This document shows positions 1 through 9,186 of a stretch of DNA of 64,000 bases, one piece after another. How positions within the stretch are numbered: position 1 is the stretch's first letter; each line of letters begins with the position of its first letter. Position numbers and translations under genes: made by a program. Below the pieces are notes generated by a model, which saw only the letters and a program-made list of their open reading frames with translations, had not been told where the DNA came from and made no database searches. Source of the stretch: Sphingobacteriales bacterium 44-61 (GTDB lineage Bacteria; Bacteroidota; Bacteroidia; Chitinophagales; Chitinophagaceae); assembly GCA_001898405.1 (NCBI GenBank), contig MKTW01000016.1:124001-188000 (forward strand), written 5' to 3'.

Positions 1-732
1 AAATTATTTGGCGAAGAAAGGATCGAAACTGCTCCCAATGCTACGATCCGGGTGAATAATATTCCCTACCGGGTGTTAGGCGTAATGGCCAGCCGTGGCG
101 CTTCCATGGGATTTAGCCGTGATAATGTAATAATTACGAGCTATACCAACATGGACAGAGTATTTCCGTCGTCTAACTCCTATGTTATGGCGGTGATGAC
201 CAATGATATCCGCCAGGTAAATATAGCGATGGGGGAGGCTGAAGCTGTGTTCCGCCCCATCCGGAAACTCACCACTACAGAGGAGAACAACTTTGTGTTG
301 GAGAGAAGCGACAGCGTGGCTGAAACGGCGATGAACAGCCTGGGCTTTTTGACCATCTCTGCAACAGTGATCGGTTTTATAACCCTGATCGGTGCAGCTA
401 TCGGGCTGATGAATATAATGCTGGTATCTGTTTCTGAAAGGACCAAAGAAGTGGGGCTGGTGAAAGCGATCGGAGGGAAGAGCAAGATGGTGAGACGGCA
501 ATTTTTGCTGGAAGCAATTATTATTAGTGTAATGGGTGCACTGTTCGGCATCGTATTAGGGGTGATCGTAGGTAATTTGTTTTCATTGGTATTAAATACT
601 GGTTTTGTGGTTCCCTGGGATTGGGTGTTCATGGGTATTCTTATCTGTAGCCTTGTAGGATTGGTGGCGGGATTGTACCCGGCACTGAAGGCAGGAAGAT
701 TGAATCCTATTGAGGCATTGCGATATGAATAA
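1..732 (+). CDS. ABC transporter permease, MacB/FtsX type (5' truncated)
   Basis: The reading frame is open from base 1, so this is the C-terminal part of a longer protein whose start lies outside the window. It is the permease of an ABC exporter of the MacB/LolC/FtsX family. What is visible is the end of the periplasmic MacB-like core domain and then the FtsX domain: a membrane segment ending in the cytoplasmic loop VSERTKEVGLVKAIG, the usual coupling-helix signature of the family, then two more membrane helices and the ending AGRLNPIEALRYE, also typical of MacB permeases. In Bacteroidota these proteins export peptides or lipids across the inner membrane. The substrate cannot be told from the sequence. 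Confidence 0.9.
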   Translation, partial: KLFGEERIETAPNATIRVNNIPYRVLGVMASRGASMGFSRDNVIITSYTNMDRVFPSSNSYVMAVMTNDIRQVNIAMGEAEAVFRPIRKLTTTEENNFVLERSDSVAETAMNSLGFLTISATVIGFITLIGAAIGLMNIMLVSVSERTKEVGLVKAIGGKSKMVRRQFLLEAIIISVMGALFGIVLGVIVGNLFSLVLNTGFVVPWDWVFMGILICSLVGLVAGLYPALKAGRLNPIEALRYE

Positions 733-935
733 ACAAATGTCTGTTCTGTATTATAAGAATGTTATGGCATTAATTTCTTCACAGGAACTTGTTATTCAGT
801 TAAAAAATTTCTTACCTTGACCCCCCTGCTTTGAAAAAATCATTGTCAGGTAGACTTTTGTATAAACTTTTTCAGTAGAATTGTAGCCTTAAACTAAGGC
901 TCATTTAACATTTAAAAACACTAAAAATTAAGATC

Positions 936-1796
936 ATGGCTGAGACTAAACCAACTGCCTCCGCATCGGTTAAGGCTACTTCTGTTCAACCTAAAAAGAG
1001 CGGCAATGCTATTTCCTGGATTGCACCTATCGTTTGTATTGTGGCCGGTTATTTAATCTGGCGTTTTGTTCTCGGCGCTGCAAGCGGATTTAATAACCCA
1101 GCTACAGATGGATGGTTCTGGCCCGAGCATAAACATCCTAAAGATGCGTTGCACAGAATCTATGAAGGTGGTATCATCGTTCCCCTGCTGATCGGTATGC
1201 TGCTGATGGTAATCGTGTTCTCTATTGAAAGGTTCCTGACTATCAGCAAAGCGCTGGGCAATGGTTCTATTTCTGATTTCGTTCGTAAAGTACAGTATCA
1301 CCTGGCTAACCGCAATGTGGATGCTGCACTGGCAGAATGCGACAAACAACGTGGTTCAGTAGCTAACGTAATGAAAGCCGGTTTGCGTCGTTACAAAGAA
1401 ATGATCAATGAAACTGGTCTTGACACAGAACAAAAAGTATTATCTATCCAGAAAGAAGTAGAAGAAGCGACAGCACTGGAACTGCCTATGTTGCAGAAAA
1501 ACCTGGTATTCCTGTCTACTATTACTTCAGTAGGTACACTCGTAGCCCTGCTCGGTACGGTAATCGGTATGATCAAATCATTTGCTGCACTGGGTGATAC
1601 CGGTGGTGGTGGTGATTCAAGTGCACTGGCGGTTGGTATCTCCGAAGCCCTGTATAACACAGCATTAGGTATCGGTACTTCTGCCCTGGCCCTGATCATG
1701 TACAACATTTTTACTACTAAGATTGACTCTATCACATACGGTATTGATGAATCTGGTTTCACACTCACACAAAGCTTTGCTTCCCTGTACAAATAA
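936..1796 (+). CDS. exbB: ExbB/TolQ/MotA-family proton channel protein
   Basis: 286 residues. This is the channel-forming subunit of the inner-membrane motor that uses proton motive force to energise TonB. Membrane segments are visible near residues 25-48, 82-105, 185-215 and 232-255; the last two contain the small-residue-rich helices that line the channel. The N-terminal extension before the second helix is longer than in proteobacterial ExbB, as is usual in Bacteroidota. It starts an operon with two exbD genes and tonB. The start ATG is clear. TonB-dependent SusC proteins such as the two further along the window need such a motor, though this copy lies in the chromosomal flank. Confidence 0.95.
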   Translation: MAETKPTASASVKATSVQPKKSGNAISWIAPIVCIVAGYLIWRFVLGAASGFNNPATDGWFWPEHKHPKDALHRIYEGGIIVPLLIGMLLMVIVFSIERFLTISKALGNGSISDFVRKVQYHLANRNVDAALAECDKQRGSVANVMKAGLRRYKEMINETGLDTEQKVLSIQKEVEEATALELPMLQKNLVFLSTITSVGTLVALLGTVIGMIKSFAALGDTGGGGDSSALAVGISEALYNTALGIGTSALALIMYNIFTTKIDSITYGIDESGFTLTQSFASLYK

Positions 1797-1853
1797 TCAG
1801 GAGCAGTTTTGTGGATTTTCACCAATCGTTCATCTAATACTAAAATGTAAGAA

Positions 1854-2510
1854 ATGCCAAGTGTTAAAATACCCCGGAAAAGCACGGATACGGATATGAC
1901 GCCCTTCGTGGACATCGCCTTCCTGATCCTGTCCTTTTTCATCATGGCAACAAAGTTTAAACCAGAGGAACCTGTAAAAGTTGAAACTCCTAATTCCGTT
2001 TCTTCAGATATATTGAAAGAAGAAAACGCATTATTGATCACCATCGATAAAGACAGCAAGGTTTATCTTAATATTTCTTCTGTGAAAGATGAGAACAAAT
2101 CAAAACTGGGAGAAATTATCGACGGGATCAACACTTCCAGGAACCTCGGATTGACTGACGCTGAAAAGCAGAGTTTCAGGAATGCACCCATTATTGGCGT
2201 GCCTTTCGCAAGCCTGAAAGGTTTTCTTGACCTTCCAAAAGAACAACAGGGAAAAATAACACAACCCGGTATCCCCGTATTGGATTCATTGAATAATGAA
2301 CTGGTATGGTGGATAGCAGAAGCAAAAAAGACTTTTGCCGGCGGTAGGTTACTTTACCTGATCAAAGGAGATAACAATTCGAAATACCCCACTTTTGAGG
2401 CGGTAATCAATGCACTGCGCCGTAATGAGGAGTTTAAATACAACCTTATCACAGCACAGGAAGGAGCTCCTGAAGGCACTGAATTGTTCTTCGACAGGCT
2501 TAAGAAATAA
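1854..2510 (+). CDS. exbD: ExbD/TolR biopolymer transport protein (first copy)
   Basis: 218 residues. Single-pass inner-membrane protein that partners ExbB; the aspartate in its one membrane helix is the proton-carrying residue. The N-terminus shows DMTPFVDIAFLIL followed by a hydrophobic stretch, the ExbD signature, and the rest is a periplasmic domain. The gene lies 57 bases after exbB and 30 bases before a second exbD. Two different ExbD subunits per operon is common in Bacteroidota. This copy has a longer periplasmic insert than classical ExbD (about 140 residues). Confidence 0.93.
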   Translation: MPSVKIPRKSTDTDMTPFVDIAFLILSFFIMATKFKPEEPVKVETPNSVSSDILKEENALLITIDKDSKVYLNISSVKDENKSKLGEIIDGINTSRNLGLTDAEKQSFRNAPIIGVPFASLKGFLDLPKEQQGKITQPGIPVLDSLNNELVWWIAEAKKTFAGGRLLYLIKGDNNSKYPTFEAVINALRRNEEFKYNLITAQEGAPEGTELFFDRLKK

Positions 2511-2540
2511 ATAATTTAACAACCTGTAAATCAAATAATT

Positions 2541-3164
2541 ATGGCAAGTATTGACAGTGGAGGCGGAGACAGTGGCCACAAGAAAGGCCCGGGCGTGAAG
2601 AAAGCCAAAAAATTGTCTACCCGCGTGGATATGACACCGATGGTGGACCTGGGATTCCTGCTGATCACTTTCTTTATCTTCACGGCTACCATGAGCTCTC
2701 CTACAACAATGGACCTCAACATGCCAAAGGATACAGAGAAGAAGGAAGAGGAAACCAAGGTAAAACAGTCTGGCGCTCTGACCGTTATGTTGGGCAAAGG
2801 CGACCAGGTATACTATTATGAAGGGGAATTGGAGCCAACCGGCGCTAATTTTAAGCAAACTACCTTCAAAGGTATCCGCGACGAAATCATCAGAAAAAAG
2901 AAAGAGGTGATTTCTTCTTACGTCACTGACCCTGCCTGTGAGCAGAAAGCAAGGGATAAAGGTAAAAAAGACCCCCGCGCAGAATGCCAGGACCAGGACT
3001 TCGTAGTAGTGATCAAACCTATGGAAGATGCTACCTATAAAAATACGGTGGATATCCTGGACGAGATGACTATCAACGCAGTAAAACGTTTTGCCATGGT
3101 AAAGATCTCCGACACGGAAAAAGACCTGGTAAAAGCGACTGAGGCTAGTACAGGCGTAAAATAA
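2541..3164 (+). CDS. exbD: ExbD/TolR biopolymer transport protein (second copy)
   Basis: 207 residues. Second ExbD paralogue of the operon. A basic, glycine-rich N-terminus precedes the motif DMTPMVDLGFLLITFF, again with the membrane aspartate needed for proton transfer. The periplasmic part carries a lysine-rich segment with two cysteines (near residues 132 and 150) that are absent from the first copy. It probably forms a mixed ExbD dimer with the product of the preceding gene inside the ExbB pore. Confidence 0.93.
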   Translation: MASIDSGGGDSGHKKGPGVKKAKKLSTRVDMTPMVDLGFLLITFFIFTATMSSPTTMDLNMPKDTEKKEEETKVKQSGALTVMLGKGDQVYYYEGELEPTGANFKQTTFKGIRDEIIRKKKEVISSYVTDPACEQKARDKGKKDPRAECQDQDFVVVIKPMEDATYKNTVDILDEMTINAVKRFAMVKISDTEKDLVKATEASTGVK

Positions 3165-3222
3165 TCCTGTTTTTTCTGTGGAAAAGAACGGGCTAAGCAT
3201 CTAATTTTAAACAAACCCAAAA

Positions 3223-4050
3223 ATGGAAGCCAACAAAATATTATCATCCGATCTTCTTGACCTCGTTTTCGAGGGCAGGAACAAGGATTATGGCGCTTAT
3301 GAGTTACGCAAGCGTTATAATAAGCGGATCACAATGGCTTTGATCATCACTGCTTCTGTTGCCCTCCTTGCGCTGATTGGCTCAATTGTGGCCAGTGAAT
3401 TCAAGGGTAACAGCAATGAAAAGCTGGAAATCAAGGAAGTTACTATCCAGGACCTGAAGCAGGAAGAGGAACCAAAGGAATTGCCTCCCCCTCCTCCGCC
3501 CAAGCCACCAGATCCCCCGAAAATTGAAATGAAACAGTTCACGCCTCCCAAAATCGTAAAAGATGAGGAAGTGCAGGAACCACCACCCGCCCAGGAAGAG
3601 CTGAAAGAAGCTAAAATTGACGTGGTGAACCAGGAAGGTATCAAAGACGAAGGTATCGTAGCCCCTGCCGTTATCGACGACGGTAAAGGTGTGGTAGAAG
3701 AGAAAAAAGTAGAAGATGAAAACAAGATCTTCGAAAAAGTGGAAATCGAAGCCTCCTTTAAAGGTGGTGAAGGTGCCTGGAGAAAATTCCTCGAAAGAAA
3801 CCTGAACGGTAACACACCCGTTGATAACGGTGCTCCGGAAGGAACCTATACCGTGTATGTGCAGTTCGTAGTAAGTAAAGATGGTTCTATCAGTGATGTT
3901 AAAGCCCTTACTACCCACGGATTCGGTATGGAGCAGGAAGCTGTAAGGGTTATTAAGAAAGGCCCCAACTGGACACCTGCGGTGCAAAACGGACGTAGTG
4001 TGAACGCTTACCGTAAGCAGCCGATTACGTTCCAGGTGACTGGCGAATAA
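3223..4050 (+). CDS. tonB: TonB energy transducer
   Basis: 275 residues. Couples the ExbB/ExbD motor to outer-membrane TonB-dependent transporters. In order: a cytoplasmic N-terminus with the Bacteroidota motif YGAYELRKRYNKR, one membrane helix (about residues 37-57), a proline-rich spacer with PPPPPPKPPDPPK crossing the periplasm, an acidic low-complexity linker, and a C-terminal TonB domain (about residues 185-275). It is the last gene of the exbB-exbD-exbD-tonB operon and is followed by a strong intrinsic terminator. Confidence 0.94.
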   Translation: MEANKILSSDLLDLVFEGRNKDYGAYELRKRYNKRITMALIITASVALLALIGSIVASEFKGNSNEKLEIKEVTIQDLKQEEEPKELPPPPPPKPPDPPKIEMKQFTPPKIVKDEEVQEPPPAQEELKEAKIDVVNQEGIKDEGIVAPAVIDDGKGVVEEKKVEDENKIFEKVEIEASFKGGEGAWRKFLERNLNGNTPVDNGAPEGTYTVYVQFVVSKDGSISDVKALTTHGFGMEQEAVRVIKKGPNWTPAVQNGRSVNAYRKQPITFQVTGE

Positions 4051-4123
4051 TATTAACGCGAATGGTGCGAATAAGGCATTAGTATCGCGGATGACATTGA
4101 TAAGCCGCGAATAGAGCGAATGG

Positions 4124-4158
4124 ATCCCCTCCCGAACTTCGGGAGGGGATTTTTGTTT
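4124..4158 (+). terminator. Intrinsic terminator after tonB
   Basis: Perfect 11-base-pair inverted repeat (arms 4124-4134 and 4140-4150, GC-rich, loop AACTT) followed by TTTTGTTTT. It closes the exbB-tonB operon and separates it from mnmE. Confidence 0.9.
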
Positions 4159-4193
4159 TACAGGCTAGTTGATTAAATCTATTTTTGAGGCAG

Positions 4194-5570
4194 ATGAATA
4201 ACAATCTTTCAGGCTGGGATGATACTATTATAGCCCTGGCAACTCCGCCGGGCATTGGTGCTATTGGAGTGATCAGGCTGAGTGGGAAAAACAGTTTTCC
4301 GATCGTCAATGAATTATTCCCTTCTAAAGACCTTTTACAGGTGCCATCACATACCCTGCACGTGGGTTATCTGCAGGAGAACGGAAAGCCGATAGATGAA
4401 GTAGTGCTTTCGCTTTTCCGCGGCCCGCGCTCTTATACAGGTGAGGACGTGATCGAGATCAGTTGCCATGGTTCGCCCTATATCCATCAGCAGGTGATGG
4501 AAGCCTGCATCCGTAAAGGTGCACGGCTGGCGAAGCCGGGAGAATTTACCCAACGGGCTTTCCTGGCAGGCAAAATGGACCTGGCGCAGGCTGAGTCTGT
4601 AGCCGATATTATTGCCAGCAATACAGCTGCATCCCATAAAGCAGCTTTGCACGCCATGCGCGGAGGTTTTTCTGCCAAACTTCGTGATCTGCGGGAGCAA
4701 TTGATCCGTTTTGCAGCATTGATAGAACTAGAGCTCGATTTTTCTCAGGAAGATGTGGAGTTTGCTGACCGTGGGGCGTTTTACAGTCTTGTTAATGAGC
4801 TTCGGGAATCAACCGGTCAGTTGATCGACTCATTCCGTTTGGGCAATGTGATCCGTAACGGCGTGAGTGTAGCGATCATTGGTAAACCTAATGCGGGTAA
4901 ATCAACCTTGCTGAATACTTTGCTCAATGAGAACCGTGCTATTGTTAGTGATATACCCGGCACCACCCGTGATACCATTGAAGAAGTGATCAATATCGGA
5001 GGCATCCTGTTTCGCCTGATCGATACAGCCGGCATTCGCCAGCATACGAGTGATGTGATTGAAAGTGCAGGTGTGGAGCGTAGTTTGGAAAAAATGAAAC
5101 AGGCTGATCTGGTGTTGTATTTGTTCGATGCATCGGATGATATTGCAGAGATAGAGCAAAGGGTAAATGAGTTGAAAATGCAGGGAACGAATTACCTGCT
5201 GGTGGCCAATAAGATCGACCAGCTTTCTTCTTATAAAGAAAAGTTCGCCGGTTGGGGGAGTATTATTTTTATTTCAGCAAGGCAGCATTTGAATGTTGAT
5301 GCGTTGAAGCAGGAGATGACGGAGAAAGTGCTGGAAGGACAGGTGCAGGCGGAGAATAATATTGTGACGAATGCGAGGCATTACCAGGCTTTGAAGGAAG
5401 CGGCTCAATCGTTGGAGGATATAAAAGCGGGGTTGGATAGTTCGTTGCCGGGGGATTTGTTGGCGCCGGATATAAGAAGGGCGTTGCATTATTTGGGAGA
5501 GATAACGGGGCAGGTGAGTAATGAGGATATGTTGGATTATGTGTTTAGTAAGTTTTGTATCGGAAAATAG
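4194..5570 (+). CDS. mnmE: tRNA uridine-5-carboxymethylaminomethyl modification GTPase MnmE
   Basis: 458 residues from the ATG at 4194; an in-frame TTG at 4185 would add three residues and is less likely. MnmE works with MnmG to modify the wobble uridine of certain tRNAs. The N-terminal formyl-THF-binding domain begins DTIIALATPPGIGAIG. The GTPase insert shows G1 GKPNAGKST, G2/G3 around DIPGTTRDT and DTAGIR, and G4 NKID. The C-terminus ends FCIGK, with the cysteine characteristic of the family. The gene is complete. Its last codons double as the apparent attachment site of the ICE that follows, so integration left the coding sequence intact. Confidence 0.96.
   Translation: MNNNLSGWDDTIIALATPPGIGAIGVIRLSGKNSFPIVNELFPSKDLLQVPSHTLHVGYLQENGKPIDEVVLSLFRGPRSYTGEDVIEISCHGSPYIHQQVMEACIRKGARLAKPGEFTQRAFLAGKMDLAQAESVADIIASNTAASHKAALHAMRGGFSAKLRDLREQLIRFAALIELELDFSQEDVEFADRGAFYSLVNELRESTGQLIDSFRLGNVIRNGVSVAIIGKPNAGKSTLLNTLLNENRAIVSDIPGTTRDTIEEVINIGGILFRLIDTAGIRQHTSDVIESAGVERSLEKMKQADLVLYLFDASDDIAEIEQRVNELKMQGTNYLLVANKIDQLSSYKEKFAGWGSIIFISARQHLNVDALKQEMTEKVLEGQVQAENNIVTNARHYQALKEAAQSLEDIKAGLDSSLPGDLLAPDIRRALHYLGEITGQVSNEDMLDYVFSKFCIGK
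5553..5570 (+). other. Putative ICE attachment core at the mnmE 3' end
   Basis: The last 18 bases of mnmE (TTTTGTATCGGAAAATAG) encode FCIGK and the stop codon. In Salmonella genomic island 1 the 18-base attachment site is the equivalent end of mnmE (trmE/thdF), encoding the same residues. Here integrase and accessory genes begin directly downstream, so this is inferred to be the left junction. The matching right copy was not found in the window and is expected beyond 64000. Confidence 0.5.
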
Positions 5571-5620
5571 ACGGCGTATATATCCAAAAACAACCATAAT
5601 AAAATATATGTAAATAATTG

Positions 5621-5648
5621 AAAATAAGCCTAATTAGGCTTTTTTTTA
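5621..5648 (+). terminator. Terminator-like hairpin after mnmE
   Basis: The palindrome AAGCCTAATTAGGCTT (5626-5641) is preceded by A residues and followed by a run of T, giving a short stem with a six-base loop. It probably terminates mnmE transcription. It lies about 55 bases into the inferred element. Confidence 0.65.
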
Positions 5649-5833
5649 TGCCGTTGTATTTTGATTTTTATAGATGTTTTGGTTAAATTTGTCCCTCATT
5701 TGTCCCCCAAGTAGGATCAGTTGAAAAACATAATTAATTGATGTCAGATATTAGATAATTTATTAGACTTATTTCCGTTTAATTCGTCTTATATCCTATT
5801 AATTCTACTTAGAGGGTGAAAAAAGGAGGAATT

Positions 5834-6664
5834 ATGAGCAGCAACATTTCAATCAATCGCACCTGCCAATACTGTGGCAACTTGTTCATTGCCAAAACCA
5901 CTGTCACCAGGTTTTGCAGTCATTCGTGTAATTCAAAACATTACAAGATGAAACAAAGGGAGGCCAAGATTGCCAGTAGTAATCAATCGGTAACTGAGAG
6001 CCCGGTTCAATTAAAAATTGAAAAGGACATACTTACAGTTAAAGATGCTTGCGATATGTTAGGGGCCTCTGATAAAACGATCTACGCTATGATTGCTACG
6101 GGAAGATTGAAGGCAACATATTTAGGGCCGAGAAAGATTCGGATTTTAAAAGGGGATCTTCTTCGATTGTTTGAGCAACCTGACCTAAAAGCTCCATCGA
6201 TAAAAAAGGCTACACCAACTGTAAGAAAGAAAGAGGAAGTTCTTAGCAAGGAGGCTTGCTATTCGATAAAGGATTTGGTAACTTTATTCAGCAAGAATAG
6301 AGGCGATCTTTACGTTCTTCTAAAGAGAAAGAAAGTACCAAAGATAAAAGTTGGAAAAGAGGTCTTCTTTTCCAAGTCTTCTATAGACAAACTTTATAGC
6401 CAATGGCTGCGACCTGCGCAATTGCCCCTTGATAAGGAACGGGAAGCAAACAAAAAGTTGGCTAAAGTGCCATTAATAAGAAGGGATTGCTATTCCATTG
6501 ATGAATGTGTAGCTCTTTTTAATAAGGACAGAGGAACGCTTTATGGAATATTCAACCGACGGAATGTTCCAAAACTTAAAATCGGGAGAGAGGTTTTTCT
6601 ATCCAAAAAAAGTGTAGATAAGATTTTACGGACTAAGAAGAGAGGAGAGGTAGATTATGAGTAG
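5834..6664 (+). CDS. Zinc-finger plus triple excisionase-like winged-helix protein
   Basis: 276 residues from the ATG at 5834, chosen because AAAGGAGG lies just upstream; a GTG at 5816 is in frame but overlaps that ribosome-binding site. The N-terminus has a four-cysteine cluster (C11, C14, C28, C32) like a small zinc finger. It is followed by three helix-turn-helix units of the excisionase (HTH_17) type: one near residues 55-105 (LTVKDACDMLGASDKTIYAM) and two more alike near 137-185 and 215-265 (both of form CYSI-x-FxKxRGxLY). It overlaps the integrase by 8 bases. The likely role is a recombination directionality factor or regulator of the integrase; this is inferred from position and domain type. 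Confidence 0.75.
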   Translation: MSSNISINRTCQYCGNLFIAKTTVTRFCSHSCNSKHYKMKQREAKIASSNQSVTESPVQLKIEKDILTVKDACDMLGASDKTIYAMIATGRLKATYLGPRKIRILKGDLLRLFEQPDLKAPSIKKATPTVRKKEEVLSKEACYSIKDLVTLFSKNRGDLYVLLKRKKVPKIKVGKEVFFSKSSIDKLYSQWLRPAQLPLDKEREANKKLAKVPLIRRDCYSIDECVALFNKDRGTLYGIFNRRNVPKLKIGREVFLSKKSVDKILRTKKRGEVDYE

Positions 6665-7796
6665 TGTGACGTTAAGACGTAAGACAAACAAGCATGGAAA
6701 GTGTTCATTGTTCCTTGATATTTATCCGCCGATACCACATCCAGATACGGGAAAGCTCACCAGGAAACATTATCTGAAGATTACTGTGTATGCCCGGCCA
6801 CGTACTGAATTGGAGCGTTCTTATAATAAGGAAACGCTTGATCTTGCGGAGCATGTTCGAGCGCTAAGGCAGTTGGATATCCAAAACAACAGGTATGGAT
6901 TTCTCTCTGAACGTATGCGTAATGGCGATTTTGTCGATTTCTTTGATGAGGAAAAGAAAAAAAGAAAAGGATCAAGCGGCGAGAACTGGCGTATGGCGAT
7001 TGGTTATTTCAAAACGTTTGCTGGCGAGAAAGTTCTTTTCCCACAATTGAATGAAACCTTTTGTGAAGAATATGCGGATTATCTGCTTTCGGCACCAAGC
7101 ATTGGCAGGGCGAAAAGAAAGATTTCAACAAATACTGCGGTAAGCTATTTTTCCAAATTTAAGGCGGCACTTAAACAGGCCTATAAAAAAGGTTTTCTCT
7201 CCGTAAACCTTGGCGAAATTGTTGACAGCATCACGCCAGAGGATACCCATCGTGAATTTCTGTTTTTAGATGAGTTACAAGCTTTGGCCGATACACCTTG
7301 TGTGTCAATGGTGGTAAAAAAGGCGTCCTTGTTTGCGGCATTAACGAGTTTAAGATTTTCCGATGTTGCGACTTTAGATTGGGCTGAACTCCGAGGTTCG
7401 ATAGGAAATTACAGCATCAGATTTTCAACAAAGAAAACCGGAAGTGCAGAGTTTTTGCCAATCTCCGACCAGGCTTTTCAGTTGTTGGGAGAGCGGGGAG
7501 AAGGTGCGGTTTTCAAGGGGCTTAGATATGTGGATGTCGTCAAAATACTACCAGGCTGGTTAAGGAAAGCCGGTATTAAAAAGCATATTACTTTCCATTG
7601 TTTTAGGCATACTTATGCCACCCTTCAACTGCTTTTGGGAACCGATATCGTAACCCTTTCTAAAATGCTTGGACATAAGGATATAAAAACGACTATGATC
7701 TACGTCAAGATTGTAGATCAGTTAAAAAGAGAGGCATCGCACAGAATCAAAATTGAAATGGATAAAGATTGGCTCTTATTAAAGAATGCTTCTTGA
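6657..7796 (+). CDS. Tyrosine recombinase (ICE integrase)
   Basis: 379 residues. Site-specific recombinase expected to integrate and excise the element. Bacteroidota-type layout: an N-terminal Arm-binding domain (about 1-90), a SAM-like core-binding domain (about 95-195) and the catalytic domain. Catalytic residues can be seen: arginine in TSLRFSDV, lysine in STKKTG, the HCFRH box, the histidine in LGHKDI and the tyrosine in TTMIYVKI. The start overlaps the preceding regulator, implying translational coupling. It sits next to the mnmE 3' end, consistent with integration there. Confidence 0.93.
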   Translation: MSSVTLRRKTNKHGKCSLFLDIYPPIPHPDTGKLTRKHYLKITVYARPRTELERSYNKETLDLAEHVRALRQLDIQNNRYGFLSERMRNGDFVDFFDEEKKKRKGSSGENWRMAIGYFKTFAGEKVLFPQLNETFCEEYADYLLSAPSIGRAKRKISTNTAVSYFSKFKAALKQAYKKGFLSVNLGEIVDSITPEDTHREFLFLDELQALADTPCVSMVVKKASLFAALTSLRFSDVATLDWAELRGSIGNYSIRFSTKKTGSAEFLPISDQAFQLLGERGEGAVFKGLRYVDVVKILPGWLRKAGIKKHITFHCFRHTYATLQLLLGTDIVTLSKMLGHKDIKTTMIYVKIVDQLKREASHRIKIEMDKDWLLLKNAS

Positions 7797-8222
7797 ATAC
7801 AAAGTAAATTTCTTCTATGCTTTCCATGTTAGAGGAAGATGCTATCCTCTATGAATTCGTCCTAAATGGATGCTCGTATCAATTTAGTGTATCGGACAAT
7901 TTGATACATTTTGACTTATTCTATAAAAATATTTGTTTCCTGGGTGGAAAAATTTTAGATATTAAAAGAAATGTTGTCGTGAAATAAATTCCACTATATA
8001 TTAATAAATTTCAGATTGACGCATTTATTTTTTTGGTTTTCCATTCTATATGTTTAAGCTTTTAAATTATTTCAGCATCCGTTTTACCAAAAGTAAATAG
8101 TTGGTCTTATTGGAATCGGATTAGTTAAATAATAATTCTGTTACATAAGGAATTAAAGACCATAATTTTATACAACATTATTTCTTTTATTTTAAATTAG
8201 TCGTTGGTAACGATCTCATAAT
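7797..8222. other. Intergenic region between integrase and LytTR regulator
   Basis: 426 bases, AT-rich, with no convincing gene on either strand. No strong inverted repeat with a T-run was seen after the integrase. It presumably holds the promoter of the following response regulator. Confidence 0.5.
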
Positions 8223-8939
8223 ATGGAAATCTCTTGTATAATTATTGATGATGAGTTGCATGCGATTGCTGAATTAGTTGACTTGATAGAAAAGACTCCG
8301 GGTATTTATTTGCTTAATAGTTTCGAAAATATACAGGCGGCTGTTACGTATCTAGCTGACAACAAGACTGTAGATATTATCTTTTCGGATATCGAGATGA
8401 ACGATATCGATGGTATTTCAGCGGCAAAAATTCTTCATCGATATTGTGACTATCTGATTTATGTAACTGCCCACCGGAATTTTGCACTTGATGCTTTTGG
8501 AGTAAATGCTGCGGGGTTTCTTGTAAAACCTGTAAGCCATCAGGACCTGATCAATCAAGTGGCAATAATTGCGGATAAAATCAAAAAAAGTGCTTCAAGC
8601 TCAAAAGACATCATATTTATTAAAGGTAGTAGCAAGAATACTTTTATCAAATTAGATGTGAAAAGTATTATTTGTGTGAGTGCACTTTTAAATTACGTGA
8701 ATATTCACACTTGCAAGGGAGCAGAAGTGACCTATATTGGCTTAAAAGCAGTCGCCGAACTGCTAAAAAAGCAAGACCATTTCTTTAGGATATCGAAATC
8801 CGTTATCATTAACCTAAACTATGTAGAGCGTGTTGATGGAAATCTAGTAAGGTTGATTAATAACAATATATTCACCATAGGTGAAAAATATAGAAGTGCG
8901 TTTCACGATTTTTTACGGAAACGCACATTGAACTTCTAA
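8223..8939 (+). CDS. LytTR-family response regulator
   Basis: 238 residues. The receiver domain (about 1-120) has acidic residues D9/D10, phosphoacceptor D56 in FSDIEMND and the conserved lysine in LVKPVS. The C-terminal LytTR DNA-binding domain (about 135-238) has the usual FFRISKSVIINLNYVERV segment. It lies just upstream of a LytS-type histidine kinase in the same direction, so the two form a two-component pair. Targets are unknown; mob or integrase regulation is possible from position only. Confidence 0.9.
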   Translation: MEISCIIIDDELHAIAELVDLIEKTPGIYLLNSFENIQAAVTYLADNKTVDIIFSDIEMNDIDGISAAKILHRYCDYLIYVTAHRNFALDAFGVNAAGFLVKPVSHQDLINQVAIIADKIKKSASSSKDIIFIKGSSKNTFIKLDVKSIICVSALLNYVNIHTCKGAEVTYIGLKAVAELLKKQDHFFRISKSVIINLNYVERVDGNLVRLINNNIFTIGEKYRSAFHDFLRKRTLNF

Positions 8940-9186
8940 CTCCTATTGCTTCTCACGGGTACAAACATGCCGGTTACTGTAGAGGTCGTAATGGTTGAGG
9001 TTGTAGGATCTGAGATGTCAGAGATAATTGTTCTGTTTGGATTTTTGGAAAAGACAAAAAGAGATTTCTTTTTAATCTTTAATGTTTTTGTTTTAGCATT
9101 CATTGACAATTGTTTTAGTGAATGCCAAGGATATTTTAGCTGATCATCTTCTCCATTTTTATTATAGCAAGTGCCTCGAATATTAT

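Noticed and set aside
8946-9143. 65-codon plus-strand frame between the LytTR regulator and its kinase
   Set aside because: Low-complexity, valine-rich start, no ribosome-binding site, overlaps the likely leader of the kinase gene.
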